A stretch of 64,000 nt of DNA, taken from positions 20,898 through 84,897 of the forward strand of contig JABUFA010000015.1 of the NCBI GenBank assembly GCA_013314755.1, written 5' to 3'. Position numbers and translations under genes: made by a program. Positions 25,440 through 35,034 of the stretch are shown one piece after another; position 1 is the stretch's first letter; each line of letters starts with the position of its first letter. Origin of the DNA: Chthonomonadia bacterium (GTDB lineage Bacteria > Armatimonadota > HRBIN16). The notes beneath the pieces are model-generated. The model saw nothing but the letters and a program-made list of their open reading frames with translations. It was not told the DNA's origin and did no database searches.

Positions 25440-25832
25440 CTTTGAGATTTCCGAACAGGAGGGGAAGGTTGTTAAACCTGCAGTCAGTTGTCCAACTGCG
25501 CAGCCTCTGCCATGCTGAGCGGGGCGAAAACAGGTTCTAACCTCAGATATGATATGGAGTGCTGAAGCCATGCTTCAGCGGTGCAACGTTGTGGGTGCGG
25601 ATTTGCTGAAGCAAGCTTCAGCACTCCAAAAGGTTAGCCTCCGCAGGAGGCTTCGTCAAGGGTAGCCCGCAACTTCAGTTGCAGGGTTGTTTTTTTACGA
25701 CAACCTTGCGATTGGAAATCGCAGGCTACACTTGGCGAAACCTGCTGAAGCAGGTTATAGCCTCCGCGGATATGATTTGCTGAAGCAAGCTTCAGCACTC
25801 CAAAATAGTCTCCCGTCCCACTCGCAGTCGAG
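25440..25832. repeat. Cluster of interspersed palindromic repeats
   Basis: The 25251-25894 gap has no supported gene. It holds at least three copies of the GCTGAAGC family: GCTGAAGC-CAT-GCTTCAGC at 25561-25579, and GCTGAAGCAAGCTTCAGC at 25605-25622 and 25779-25796, flanked by GGAGTG or CACTCC and by AGCCTCCGC. Further small palindromes occur (GCGATTGGAAATCGC near 25708; CCTGCTGAAGCAGG near 25741). The same family is at 370-535. Confidence 0.78.
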
Positions 25833-25862
25833 CGAAAACGGGGTAGCCCACCGGGCTACCCC
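25833..25862 (-). terminator. Rho-independent terminator of the PEP-CTERM gene
   Basis: On the minus strand, a perfect 10-bp stem GGGGTAGCCC/GGGCTACCCC with a three-base loop, followed by GTTTTC, about 30 bases after the stop at 25895. The T-run is short, so strength is uncertain. Confidence 0.6.
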
Positions 25863-25894
25863 CGCTCGTGTTCACCAGCTTTAGCACGTCCCGG

Positions 25895-26545
25895 CTACGT
25901 ACGCCTGCGCAGACGGCTCAAAAGGGGTGCAGCCAGCCCGGTCGCGAACAGCAGTATCGTGCCCGGCTCGGGAATGACCGACCCCGTTAGCTTGCCAGAA
26001 CCTTCCGACCCGTTCGTGCCTAGCGGTATACCCTGCACGTGAATCATGGTTTGGAACAGCCCCTGGTCAGACGTCGTTGCAAGGAAGTGGTTCTCGGTCA
26101 GCCCGGTACCCTGCAGTATCCACGACACCCACTCTGTGCCCGTGAGTCTCCCCGCTCCTGAGTTGGGCAGGTTGACCTCCAGGTCGAACTTCTCACCACT
26201 GGGGGCATTGTGCCCGTTAGACGAGGCATTCACGCTGTTAACGTTGCTACCTCCGGATGTGTTTACCGAGCCAGGAACCAGCGACACGGACACAAATGGG
26301 TCGATGTTGAGCCACAGGGTACGGATGAACTCACCTGGGGCTTGCAGGTTCGCCTGCAAAGTGAACTTCACCTGATTGGAGGCATGGTTTTCGATGGTCA
26401 GGGTTGCCCACGGCGACGAACCTGTAGGTGTGTCTCCGGTGAACACGGTGCTGTAGGCATAGATTACCGCCGCCTCAGACTCTGCCGCGAACACGAGCAT
26501 CGTAAGAGATACTGCGGCAAAGAACAGCGCAAATGTCTTTTTCAT
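25895..26545 (-). CDS. PEP-CTERM sorting-domain exported protein
   Basis: 216 residues from ATG at 26545 (AAAGGAG upstream); the frame extends eight codons further, but without a better site. N-terminal signal peptide (MKKTFALFFAAVSLTMLVF, cleavage after SEA). The mature part is Ser, Asn, Gly and Thr-rich and beta-like. The C-terminus is a full PEP-CTERM signal: VIPEPGT, a hydrophobic helix LLFATGLAAPLL, then SRLRRRT. PEP-CTERM proteins are processed by exosortase (EpsH) and often linked to extracellular polysaccharide. No exosortase gene is in this window. It has its own promoter and terminator, so it is probably monocistronic. Confidence 0.92.
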   Translation of the reverse strand: MKKTFALFFAAVSLTMLVFAAESEAAVIYAYSTVFTGDTPTGSSPWATLTIENHASNQVKFTLQANLQAPGEFIRTLWLNIDPFVSVSLVPGSVNTSGGSNVNSVNASSNGHNAPSGEKFDLEVNLPNSGAGRLTGTEWVSWILQGTGLTENHFLATTSDQGLFQTMIHVQGIPLGTNGSEGSGKLTGSVIPEPGTILLFATGLAAPLLSRLRRRT

Positions 26546-26609
26546 CAGAATCTCCTTTCTCTTCGTCACGAAAGGTTTGCTTGCTTACGGTGTAAAATTA
26601 GCTAATATA

Positions 26610-26639
26610 AGTATATCACGAAAGCCAGCATCTGGTCAA
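26610..26639 (-). promoter_or_regulatory. Sigma-70-type promoter for the PEP-CTERM gene
   Basis: Minus strand: TTGACC (26639-26634), 18-base spacer, TATACT (26615-26610), about 65 bases before the ATG. The region is AT-rich compared with its surroundings. Confidence 0.65.
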
Positions 26640-26755
26640 TAGATAACAGGGCGTATAGAAATATTTTTTCGCAAAATACTGGTATCAGGCTGAGCGGGGT
26701 GACAAGCAGTTACTACAGCAGAATTGCTCCTCTCGTCCCCGCTCAGCGAGTGTGG

Positions 26756-27271
26756 TTAATCCATGCGGAAGGGCGGTCCAGCTTCGGGTATCTGCAGTTC
26801 TTCGGGAGAGATGGTGTAGCGCTCCACCAGCCCAATCACCGCCTGCGCCAGCACCGCGCTCACCGTATCGGGGTCCACCGGTTTGGACAGGTCGCGCAAT
26901 AGCGGGGACTCCTCCGAGACGTAGCCGCGCTCTATCAGAAACTTCAGGTCGGAAAACGCCCAGTGCTGTGGCTTCAATGGCACGGCGATGGACACTTTGG
27001 GGGTGCGTGCCTTCAGGTCTTTCAGGCTCTCTTCCACGTGTCGCATGAATCGCGCCAGCGTTACCGCCAGCTCGTAGCGGGTCACCGGCTGGTCGCCGCG
27101 GAAAGTACCGTCAGGAAAGCCTTTCATGATGCCCATTGCCACCACTTCCTTCACCGCCGGCGCTGCCCAGTGGTCCGGAGGCACGTCCTTGAACTCCACG
27201 TCCTGGGCGAAGGTGGGCATGGTAGCGATGGCAAGGGCTATCGCGCCTATCAGATAAGCCGTGCGGAACAT
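26756..27271 (-). CDS. Exported S-layer-homology (SLH) domain protein
   Basis: 171 residues; ATG at 27271 with GGAGGAGG upstream. Signal peptide residues 1-22 (MFRTAYLIGAIALAIATMPTFAQ). One clear SLH motif follows: FKDVPPDHWAAPAVKEVVAMGIMKGFPDGTFRGDQPVTRYELAVTLARFM in family order (F.DV...HWA...I......G...G.PDG.F.P....TR.E). A second, weaker SLH-like unit lies near residues 100-150 (HWAFSDLKFLIERGYV). SLH domains bind secondary cell-wall polymers; in diderms with such domains they tie the outer membrane to peptidoglycan. It is the last gene of the murA-mreB-SLH minus-strand run, 21 bases after mreB. Confidence 0.9.
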   Translation of the reverse strand: MFRTAYLIGAIALAIATMPTFAQDVEFKDVPPDHWAAPAVKEVVAMGIMKGFPDGTFRGDQPVTRYELAVTLARFMRHVEESLKDLKARTPKVSIAVPLKPQHWAFSDLKFLIERGYVSEESPLLRDLSKPVDPDTVSAVLAQAVIGLVERYTISPEELQIPEAGPPFRMD

Positions 27272-27292
27272 GTTGAGAATACCTCCTCCTGT

Positions 27293-28312
27293 TTAGAACT
27301 CTGCCGACACCACATTGCTTTCGCGGATGGCGGCGAACTCCTCCAGCGCTCGTCCCGTGCCGATAGCCACGCAGCTGAGCGGGTCTTCCGCCACCTGCAC
27401 GCGAATGTTGGTCACTGACTCCAGCAGCCTGTCTATCCCACGAAGCAGTGCCCCTCCGCCCGTCAGGGTGATGCCGCGTTCGATAATGTCCGCCGCCAGT
27501 TCGGGCGGAGTCTCTTCCAGCACCGAACGCACCCGTTCTACGATGGCGTTAATCGGCTCCTGCAACGCCTCCCGAATCTCCTCGGAGGTCACCGTGATGG
27601 TTTTGGGCAGTCCTGCAATCAGGTCTCGCCCGCGCACCTCCATCTGCAGTTCCTGCTCCAGCGGGAAGGCAGAGCCAACCTTTATCTTTATTTCTTCGGC
27701 AGTTCGCTCGCCAATCATCAGGTTGTACTGGCCGCGGATGTAACGGCTGATGACCTCGTCCATCTTGTTACCGCCCACCCGCACCGAGCGGCTGATGACG
27801 ATGCCCTCCAGCGAGATGACCGCCACATCGGTCGTGCCTCCGCCGATGTCCACTACCATATTGCCGCCCGGCATACTGATGGGCAGTCCCGCGCCGATTG
27901 CCGCTGCCATCGGCTCCTCGATGGTATATGCCTCGCCTGCGCCCGCCTCACGCGCCGCCTGAATGACCGCCCGGCGCTCCACGCTGGTCACCCCCGAAGG
28001 CACGCACACCAGCACGCGCGGTTTGAAGAAGCGCCGTCTGCCGCACACCTTGGCAATCAGATACTCCAGCATCTTCTCGGTGGTGGTGTAGTCGGCGATA
28101 ACGCCGTCCGACAGCGGTCGGATGGCAACAATGTGCCCCGGCGTGCGCCCCAGCATCAGGCGGGCTTCCTCGCCAACAGCCAGCACCTTCTTGTTTTTGG
28201 TAGAGATGGCAACGACCGACGGCTCGCGCAGAACGATGCCCTTGCCCCGAAGATACACCACGATATTTGCTGTGCCCAGGTCAATGCCCAGTTCGGGCGT
28301 CAGACGGAACAC
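27293..28312 (-). CDS. mreB: Rod-shape determining protein MreB (complete paralogue)
   Basis: 339 residues, normal for MreB; starts with GTG at 28312, overlapping the murA end by 13 bases. Actin-fold motifs: phosphate-1 loop [13 protein letters not shown], phosphate-2 loop [20 protein letters not shown], adenosine motif [15 protein letters not shown]. MreB forms membrane-bound filaments that guide lateral wall synthesis. It sits downstream of murA and not next to mreC, while the 3' end of another mreB is at the right edge near mreCD. One of the two may be an Mbl/MreBH-like isoform. Start chosen because AAGGGG precedes it and the N-terminal [12 protein letters not shown] is canonical. Confidence 0.95.
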   Translation of the reverse strand: MFRLTPELGIDLGTANIVVYLRGKGIVLREPSVVAISTKNKKVLAVGEEARLMLGRTPGHIVAIRPLSDGVIADYTTTEKMLEYLIAKVCGRRRFFKPRVLVCVPSGVTSVERRAVIQAAREAGAGEAYTIEEPMAAAIGAGLPISMPGGNMVVDIGGGTTDVAVISLEGIVISRSVRVGGNKMDEVISRYIRGQYNLMIGERTAEEIKIKVGSAFPLEQELQMEVRGRDLIAGLPKTITVTSEEIREALQEPINAIVERVRSVLEETPPELAADIIERGITLTGGGALLRGIDRLLESVTNIRVQVAEDPLSCVAIGTGRALEEFAAIRESNVVSAEF

Positions 28313-29601
28313 ACCGGCACCCCTTGTGCAGAGACTAAAACGGGTTCATCGCTCGTGCGCAGGATCTGCGCACCCAGAGACTGCATCTTCGCGACAAGGT
28401 TTTCATATCCGCGGTCGATGTGGTAGATGTTCTCGATGGTGGTATCGCCTTCTGCGCCCAGCCCGGCGATGACCAGCGCCGCGCCCGCCCGCAGGTCGGT
28501 CGCCTCAACAGTTGCGCCGTACAGCTTCTCCACCCCCCGCACTACTGCCGTGCGGTTTTCCTGGGTGATGTCCGCTCCCATCTTTTGCAGTTCCTCGACG
28601 TAACGGAAGCGTCGCTCGTACACCGTCTCGGTGACGATGGATACCCCTTCCGCCACACACAGCAGGGCGGTCATCGGCTGTTGGATGTCGGTGGGGAAAC
28701 CCGGATGAGGCATGGTTTTGATATTCACCGCCCTGGGTCGCCCCTGCAGGCGCACATGCACTCCGGTTTGATTGCTTTCCACCTGCACGCCCGCCTCCTG
28801 CAGTTTGAAGAGCACGGGCATCATGTGTTCGGGGTTGGCGTTGGCGATGTACACGTCACCGCGCGTCAACGCGGCGGCAATGGCGTAGGTTGCTGCCTCC
28901 AGGCGGTCGGGAATGATGGTGTACTCGCCACCACGCAGGCGCGGCACGCCTTCAATCGTGATATACGAGGTGCCGTGCCCCCGGATACGCGCTCCCAGCG
29001 CAATGAGAAAATTCGCCAGGTCCACCACTTCGGGCTCTTCCGCCGCGTTTTTAATCACGGTAGTGCCCTCCGCCAGCACGGCTGCCGTCATCAGGTGCTG
29101 AGTGGCTCCTGCGCTGGGATAGTCGAGGTAGATGACGTTGCCTTTCAGTCGTCCCGCCTGCGCGGTGACAGAATCGCCGTCCATGCTGACGTCCGCCCCA
29201 AGCAGGCGCAAGCCTTTGATATGAAAATCCACCGGACGGGCGCCGATGTCACAACCGCCCGGCAGGGGTACTCTGGCAAAACCGAAACGCGCCACCAGCG
29301 GACCGGTCACACTAAACGAGGCTCTCATGCGTGTGACCAGATTGTGGGGGGCTTCCAGATTGCTGATACGGCTGGCATCAATCAGCAAGGAATGAGGATG
29401 GATAAACTCCACAACCGTACCCAGTCGGCGAAGCATCGCCATCATGGTGTAGATGTCGGTAATATGCGGGATGTTGTGTAAAACAACCGGCTCAGACGCT
29501 AAAACTGCCCCTGCCATGATGGCAAGCGCAGCGTTCTTGCTTCCGCTGACACGCACCTCGCCCTGTAAAGGTACGCCCCCGGTGATGGTAATTCGTTCCA
29601 A
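28300..29601 (-). CDS. murA: UDP-N-acetylglucosamine 1-carboxyvinyltransferase
   Basis: 433 residues from TTG at 29601, with GGAGGG 9 bases upstream. MurA transfers enolpyruvate from PEP to UDP-GlcNAc, the first committed step of peptidoglycan synthesis. Family marks: [24 protein letters not shown] (the substrate-binding Lys-Asn pair), the active-site loop [15 protein letters not shown] with the catalytic Cys intact (so fosfomycin-sensitive form expected), and the C-terminal [19 protein letters not shown] and [11 protein letters not shown]. Full length. Followed by mreB in an operon that ties wall precursor supply to cell shape. Confidence 0.96.
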   Translation of the reverse strand: MERITITGGVPLQGEVRVSGSKNAALAIMAGAVLASEPVVLHNIPHITDIYTMMAMLRRLGTVVEFIHPHSLLIDASRISNLEAPHNLVTRMRASFSVTGPLVARFGFARVPLPGGCDIGARPVDFHIKGLRLLGADVSMDGDSVTAQAGRLKGNVIYLDYPSAGATQHLMTAAVLAEGTTVIKNAAEEPEVVDLANFLIALGARIRGHGTSYITIEGVPRLRGGEYTIIPDRLEAATYAIAAALTRGDVYIANANPEHMMPVLFKLQEAGVQVESNQTGVHVRLQGRPRAVNIKTMPHPGFPTDIQQPMTALLCVAEGVSIVTETVYERRFRYVEELQKMGADITQENRTAVVRGVEKLYGATVEATDLRAGAALVIAGLGAEGDTTIENIYHIDRGYENLVAKMQSLGAQILRTSDEPVLVSAQGVPVCSV

Positions 29602-29785
29602 GTAAGGAGTCCCTCCTGATAATCAACGGTAGGATAGATACAATTCCCGAGTTTCACCGTGAATAGTATACAGAGGACGTACCTGCGGTGTCAAGCAGTT
29701 GAACGATTTTTGCCAGCATAAAGTGCGCCCGCCTTTTTACCGAAAATAACTATCAGAACTCTCGCAATGGTTGGGAGGGCATTTT

Positions 29786-31789
29786 ATGCGTTCGGCAATT
29801 CTTCTCTGCGTGATGCTATGCATTGCAACCTCAGTAGCCCGCAGTGACCCGTCTCAGGGCGTCCAAGACCTGACCCAGCTCAGTATCGAGGAGCTGATGC
29901 AGGTAGAAGTTGTTACCGCTTCCAAGAAGGCACAGGCGATTCGCGATGTGCCCGCCTCGGTGTACGTGATTACTGCCGAAGACATTCACCGCATGGGCGC
30001 AAACACCATCCCCGAGGTGCTGCGCCTGGTGCCCGGTGTGCACGTGGGCGCTATCGACGCAAACAAGTGGGCGGTAGCGGTGCGTGGGTTCAACGGACGC
30101 TATTCCAACAAACTGCTGGTGCTCATCGACGGGCGAAGCGTGTACACGCCCTTCTTCTCCGGCGTTTACTGGGACGCCCAGCCCCTTCTGTTTATGGAGG
30201 ATATCGAGCGCATCGAAGTGATTCGCGGTCCCGGTGCGTCACTCTGGGGCGCAAACGCGGTCAACGGTGTCATCAATATCATTACCAAACCCGCAAAGGA
30301 GACCCAGGGCACCGTGTGGATATCGGGCGGCGGAGGCGAGGAAAAAGCTTTTGGAGGACTGCGCGTCGGAGGAAAAATCGGAGAGAACGGCTACTACCGG
30401 GCGTACACCCTGTACTACGAGCGTGATAACCTCGAAGAGGACAAGGTATACGTCCCCAACAACGACGGCTGGCTTGTTCGGCGCAGCGGCTTTCGTGCAG
30501 ACTGGAACCGCTCTCCAAACGAAAACTTCACCCTGCACGGAGAGGTGTACACTGGACGCGCCAGTCAACGCTTGAGACTGCCCGACCCCACTATCCCGGG
30601 CACCCGCATGGTGGACGACCGCTATACCCTGGCAGGATACTACCTGATGGGGACGTGGAACCGCCAGCGCGAGACAGCGGAGGATACCCTGCACATCTAC
30701 TACACCCACGAAGCCCGGTCGCCCATCGAGGTGAGCGAGGTCCGCGATACCTTTGACCTCAGCTGGCAACAGAGGATTCAGTCACGCGCAGGGCACGACC
30801 TGCTGTGGGGGATAGAGTACAAACGCACGCAGGATAGAACCGTCGGAAGATACATGAGACTGAACCCATCCAGCCGAACTGACCATGTGTTCGGCGCGTT
30901 TGTGCAGGACGACATCACCCTGAACGATCGCACGCGACTGACCTTCGGCTCGAAGTTCGAGAACAACAGCTACACCGCCTGGGAGATACAGCCCAACTTG
31001 CGCCTTTTCTGGAAACCCAGCGAACACAACGCCTGGTGGTGGGCGGTATCTCATGCGGTACGGATGCCCACCCGCGCCGAGCGGGCTGTTGCCATCGACG
31101 CCTATTACGAGGGCATGGTGAACGGCCTGCCCATGTTCTCGCGCATCTACGGCAGTCCTGATTTTCGCTCTGAACAGGTGACCGCTTACGAGCTGGGCTA
31201 TCGCTGTCAGCCTCACCCCAGGCTCTGGCTGGACATCTCGGCGTTTTACAACGTGTACCGGAACCTGCGCAGTTTCGAGCCAGCGGACCCGTTCCTCGAA
31301 AACGACCCAGCGCCTCACCTGGTCCTGCCTGTGTACATGAGCAATAAACTGCACGGCAGGACATACGGCTTCGAGGTTTCCACCAGCTGGAACGTCACCG
31401 ACTTCTGGACGCTGAAGCTGGGTTACGCCAACATCACCTACCGGCTCCAGCATGACCCGGACAGCAAAGACCCGTTCAACTTCCACAGCGATAGCACCAG
31501 CAACACTCCACGCCATCAGGTAAACATCAGTTCGCACCTGAACCTGCCTGGAAGGTGGCACCTTGATGCTTACCTGTTCGTGGTGGACAGATTGTATGGC
31601 ATGGATTTTATCCCGGGTTACTACCGACTGGACGTTTCGCTCGGGTGGCATGTGACGAAGGATGCGCGGTTCAGCCTGACATTGCAGAACCTGCTGAAAC
31701 GTAAGAAACGCGAGTTCGAACACCCGCTCTGGGAACGGGATAGCATTCCCGAACGGGCGATATACGGGAGACTGGTGTGGCAGTTGTAG
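29786..31789 (+). CDS. TonB-dependent outer-membrane receptor
   Basis: 667 residues from ATG at 29786 (GGGAGGG upstream). Signal peptide residues 1-19 or so. Then LSIEELMQVEVVTASKKAQAIRDVPASVYVITAEDI, the TonB-box-like and plug start, and the plug signature NKLLVLIDGRSVYTP, IERIEVIRGPGASLWGANAVNGVINI. The C-terminal ~480 residues are barrel strands with alternating aromatics, ending in a final aromatic strand (RAIYGRLVWQL). The LSIEELM-VEVVTASK start is typical of receptors placed with YfiR-like proteins and sensor kinases. Ligand unknown. It overlaps the next gene by 13 bases and heads a four-gene signalling operon. Confidence 0.93.
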   Translation: MRSAILLCVMLCIATSVARSDPSQGVQDLTQLSIEELMQVEVVTASKKAQAIRDVPASVYVITAEDIHRMGANTIPEVLRLVPGVHVGAIDANKWAVAVRGFNGRYSNKLLVLIDGRSVYTPFFSGVYWDAQPLLFMEDIERIEVIRGPGASLWGANAVNGVINIITKPAKETQGTVWISGGGGEEKAFGGLRVGGKIGENGYYRAYTLYYERDNLEEDKVYVPNNDGWLVRRSGFRADWNRSPNENFTLHGEVYTGRASQRLRLPDPTIPGTRMVDDRYTLAGYYLMGTWNRQRETAEDTLHIYYTHEARSPIEVSEVRDTFDLSWQQRIQSRAGHDLLWGIEYKRTQDRTVGRYMRLNPSSRTDHVFGAFVQDDITLNDRTRLTFGSKFENNSYTAWEIQPNLRLFWKPSEHNAWWWAVSHAVRMPTRAERAVAIDAYYEGMVNGLPMFSRIYGSPDFRSEQVTAYELGYRCQPHPRLWLDISAFYNVYRNLRSFEPADPFLENDPAPHLVLPVYMSNKLHGRTYGFEVSTSWNVTDFWTLKLGYANITYRLQHDPDSKDPFNFHSDSTSNTPRHQVNISSHLNLPGRWHLDAYLFVVDRLYGMDFIPGYYRLDVSLGWHVTKDARFSLTLQNLLKRKKREFEHPLWERDSIPERAIYGRLVWQL

Positions 31790-32349
31790 AGCGAAAGCCA
31801 TTCGCAATACCGGTCAAAAGGGTCACAGCGACACTGGTTGCTGTGATGCTATCTGCCACGCTTCTTGCCCAGAGTTACAACGAGGCGGAAGTCAAAGCCG
31901 CCTTCCTCTTCCACTTCGCGCACTACGTGGAGTATCCGTCGGGCGCATTTGAAAACGATAAATCACCGTTTGTTATCGGCGTGCTGGGCAAAAGCCCGGT
32001 AACCGATGCCCTGCAGAAGGTGGTTCGAGGAAAAAATGTGAACGGAAGAGGTATTGTGGTGCGCCAGGCGGGCATGGATAAGGAACTGCGCAGGTGTCAT
32101 ATTCTGTTCATCCCGAAGGACGAAGCCGATAAACTGCCTGCCATTCTGGAAATACTTGCCGATGCACCTGTTCTGACTGTTGGCGAGAGTGCTAATTTTG
32201 CCAGCAAAGGAGGTATCATTGGCTTCTTCACCGAGCAGAACCGCATTCGGTTCGAAATCAACCCGGATTCCGCTCGTCGGGCGCATCTGATCATCAGCTC
32301 GAAACTGCTCAGTCTGGCACGAATCGTTGGGGAGGGACGGAGGATCTAA
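31777..32349 (+). CDS. YfiR-family (DUF4154) periplasmic regulator
   Basis: 190 residues from GTG at 31777; GGGAG lies six bases upstream inside the end of the receptor gene. Signal-type segment around residues 14-30 (VTATLVAVMLSATLLAQS). The mature part matches YfiR/DUF4154: YNEAEVKAAFLFHFAHYVEYP, FVIGVLGKSPV, CHILFIPKDEADKLPAIL, VLTVGESANFASKGGIIGFF, IRFEINPDSARRAHLIISSKLLSLARIV. YfiR of Pseudomonas binds the periplasmic domain of the diguanylate cyclase YfiN and represses it. The expected cysteines of P. aeruginosa YfiR are mostly absent here. The partner in this operon is probably the downstream kinase. Confidence 0.9.
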   Translation: MAVVERKPFAIPVKRVTATLVAVMLSATLLAQSYNEAEVKAAFLFHFAHYVEYPSGAFENDKSPFVIGVLGKSPVTDALQKVVRGKNVNGRGIVVRQAGMDKELRRCHILFIPKDEADKLPAILEILADAPVLTVGESANFASKGGIIGFFTEQNRIRFEINPDSARRAHLIISSKLLSLARIVGEGRRI

Positions 32350-32355
32350 CGGGCG

Positions 32356-35034
32356 ATGTTACAGCGGTGCAACCTGTCTATCGTGTGGAAAATCGTGCTT
32401 GTCAGCTTTGCCAGCACGGTGCTGGCTCTGCTGACGGCATCGGTGATATTAATGTTTATCAATCTCGCGGTGTACCGCCAAAGTGCACACCAGCACGCTT
32501 TTTCTGTGGCGAAGATAACCGCTTCCAACGTTGCCGCGGCGGTGACCTTTGGCGACCAAAAAGCCTGTGTGGATGTGCTGTCCGCTTTGCGAACCAGCGA
32601 CGGCGTGCTTGCCGCTGCAGTATACACTCCCGATGGCAGGCTCTTTGCATCCTACGCGCGTCCCGGCGTTTCGCTGGACCCTCCAACGGGGCGCGAAAAG
32701 GGGCAGACCCAGCGTTCCAGCGCGCACTCTCTGGAGCTGTTTCTGCCCATTACCAACGACGGCGGGGAGAACGTGGGCACGCTGTACCTGCGTTACGACC
32801 TGATTGGATGGCGAACACATCTGCGCAATTATATCCAACCCCTTGGTATCCTGCTGGTCATTTCAACACTGATGTCCTTTTTGCTAGCACGCCGGTTCCA
32901 GCGTTGGATTACCGCCCCCCTGCTGAAGCTGGCAGATGCCATGCGTCACGTCTCGGAAACGCGGGACTATTCGGTGTACATTGAGACGCCCTCCCGCGAC
33001 GAAATCGGTGCGCTCACGCAAGGCTTTAACCAGATGCTGGCGGAGATTAAAACGCGCGAAGCCGCTCTGCAAAACGTCAATGCCGAGCTGGAGATGCGCG
33101 TGGAGGCACGCACCCAGCAGCTGCAGCAGGAAATCGCCGAACGCAAGAAGGCTGAAGAGGAGCTCATTCGGGCGCGAGAGACAGCGCTGGAGGCATCTCG
33201 GCTCAAATCGCAGTTCCTCGCCAACATGAGTCACGAAATCCGCACCCCGATGAACGGCATCATCGGCATGACGGAGCTGTTACTCCAGACAGACCTGAAC
33301 AGGGAACAGCGCGAATATACGGAGACCATCAAAGCCAGCGCGGAGTCCCTGCTGTCCATCATCAATGACATTCTAGACTTCTCGAAGATTGAAGCGGGCA
33401 AGATGACTATTGAGCAGGTAGACTTTGACCTGCGTGCTTTGGTAGAAGAGGTTGGCGCCGCTTTCGCACGCCCTGCTCACCAGAAGGGTATCGAACTGCT
33501 CACGGAAGTTCCCCCCGATATTCCCACCGCCCTGCGAGGCGACCCGGTGCGCATCAAGCAGATTCTGTCCAACCTTACCTCCAACGCGGTAAAGTTTACG
33601 GACCGGGGCGAAGTGGTCATCAGCGCGGAAGTGATGCACGAGACAGACGAAGTGGTACGCGTGCGCCTCTCGGTAAGGGATACCGGCATCGGCATCGCGC
33701 CCGAACAGCAGGGGAAGATTTTTGAAAGCTTCACACAGGCGGATGGCTCGGTAACCCGCAGATACGGCGGCACCGGGCTGGGGTTGACCATCAGCCGACA
33801 GCTCACCGAACTGATGGGCGGCAAAATCGGGGTGAAAAGCGAGCCGGGCAAAGGGAGCACTTTCTGGATAGAACTGCCTCTGCCGAAGGCACAGCGAACT
33901 GTGCACCACGAAGCCTACCAGCAAATTGCCAGTCTGCGCGTGCTGGTGGCGGATGATAACCCCACCAATCGGCGCATCCTGCGCGAGCACCTGCAGTCGT
34001 GGGGCTGTTCGGTGCAGGAGGCGGAAGATGGACGGCAAGTATTGCAGATGCTTTCCGAGGCATCGTCCTGCCCCTTTGACGTGGTGGTGCTGGATTATCA
34101 GATGCCCGAACTGCACGGGGTGGAAATCGCAAAGCAGATTCGCTCCAGTGAGCACACCGCAAAATGCAAGATTATCCTTCTGTCCTCCGTCAACTCCGCA
34201 GGGGTTCAGGAAGCAGAGACGGCAAGTGTGGACGTGTGGCTCACCAAGCCCGTGCGCCGTTCACAGCTGTATAACGCCCTCTGCCAGGTAGCCGGAATCG
34301 CCAGCAATGAGGGGCATTTCGGAGGCGTTCCTCAAACGGAGCGGCGCGCGGTCGGTGTGCGAGTGTTGCTGGTAGAGGATAACGAGGTCAACCGCAAACT
34401 TGCCCTGCACATGCTGAAGCGTCTGGGTTGTTCGGTGGAGGTTGCCGCCAACGGACGCGAAGCGGTGGAGATGACCGCCTCGCGAGCCTACGATATCGTG
34501 TTCATGGACGTGCAGATGCCCGAAATGGATGGCATTGAAGCCACCCGCCTGATCCGCGAACGGGAGTTGAGCACGCACAAACACCTGCCCATTATCGCCA
34601 TGACCGCGCACGCGATGGAAGGCGACCGCGAACGCTGTCTGTCGGCGGGCATGGACGACTACCTGAGCAAGCCGGTGAAGATCGAGCAGCTGGCGCGGAT
34701 GGTAGAGAAGTGGAGCCCTGTGCGCCGCCGCGTCCATGCGCCGCTTGCGGAACAGGTTGCCGACCACTTTGCCAGCGAGGCACGCTGGATGGTCGCAGAA
34801 ATCAGCCGGGCACTGCAGGAGGGAGACGCGAACTACGCCCGCCACCTGCTGGCGGGGTTGAAACGCTTGAGTATCGCCGCTGGGGCGAAGGACATAGAGA
34901 ACCTGTGTGGTGAGATGGAACAAACTCTTCCCACACAGCCCATCGCCGAAAGTCTGCACAAAGCCGAGAGGCTATTGGAAGAGGTCGAGCTCTTTGAACA
35001 GCGTCGGCAGGACGACCGGGAGGTTGCTGCATGA
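32356..35034 (+). CDS. Hybrid sensor histidine kinase (YfiN-like sensor, HAMP, HisKA, HATPase, two REC, Hpt-like)
   Basis: 892 residues. Two membrane segments (about 12-36 and 155-175) flank a periplasmic domain with [19 protein letters not shown] and [18 protein letters not shown], the CHASE8 type also found in YfiN. Then HAMP (about 176-230), a coiled coil, HisKA with the phospho-His in [15 protein letters not shown] (near 295), the ATP-binding domain ([31 protein letters not shown]), two receiver domains with phospho-Asp in [10 protein letters not shown] and [13 protein letters not shown], and a C-terminal helical segment ([12 protein letters not shown]) resembling a degenerate Hpt. The stop overlaps the response-regulator start. 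It likely signals onward to that GGDEF protein. Confidence 0.93.
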   Translation: MLQRCNLSIVWKIVLVSFASTVLALLTASVILMFINLAVYRQSAHQHAFSVAKITASNVAAAVTFGDQKACVDVLSALRTSDGVLAAAVYTPDGRLFASYARPGVSLDPPTGREKGQTQRSSAHSLELFLPITNDGGENVGTLYLRYDLIGWRTHLRNYIQPLGILLVISTLMSFLLARRFQRWITAPLLKLADAMRHVSETRDYSVYIETPSRDEIGALTQGFNQMLAEIKTREAALQNVNAELEMRVEARTQQLQQEIAERKKAEEELIRARETALEASRLKSQFLANMSHEIRTPMNGIIGMTELLLQTDLNREQREYTETIKASAESLLSIINDILDFSKIEAGKMTIEQVDFDLRALVEEVGAAFARPAHQKGIELLTEVPPDIPTALRGDPVRIKQILSNLTSNAVKFTDRGEVVISAEVMHETDEVVRVRLSVRDTGIGIAPEQQGKIFESFTQADGSVTRRYGGTGLGLTISRQLTELMGGKIGVKSEPGKGSTFWIELPLPKAQRTVHHEAYQQIASLRVLVADDNPTNRRILREHLQSWGCSVQEAEDGRQVLQMLSEASSCPFDVVVLDYQMPELHGVEIAKQIRSSEHTAKCKIILLSSVNSAGVQEAETASVDVWLTKPVRRSQLYNALCQVAGIASNEGHFGGVPQTERRAVGVRVLLVEDNEVNRKLALHMLKRLGCSVEVAANGREAVEMTASRAYDIVFMDVQMPEMDGIEATRLIRERELSTHKHLPIIAMTAHAMEGDRERCLSAGMDDYLSKPVKIEQLARMVEKWSPVRRRVHAPLAEQVADHFASEARWMVAEISRALQEGDANYARHLLAGLKRLSIAAGAKDIENLCGEMEQTLPTQPIAESLHKAERLLEEVELFEQRRQDDREVAA

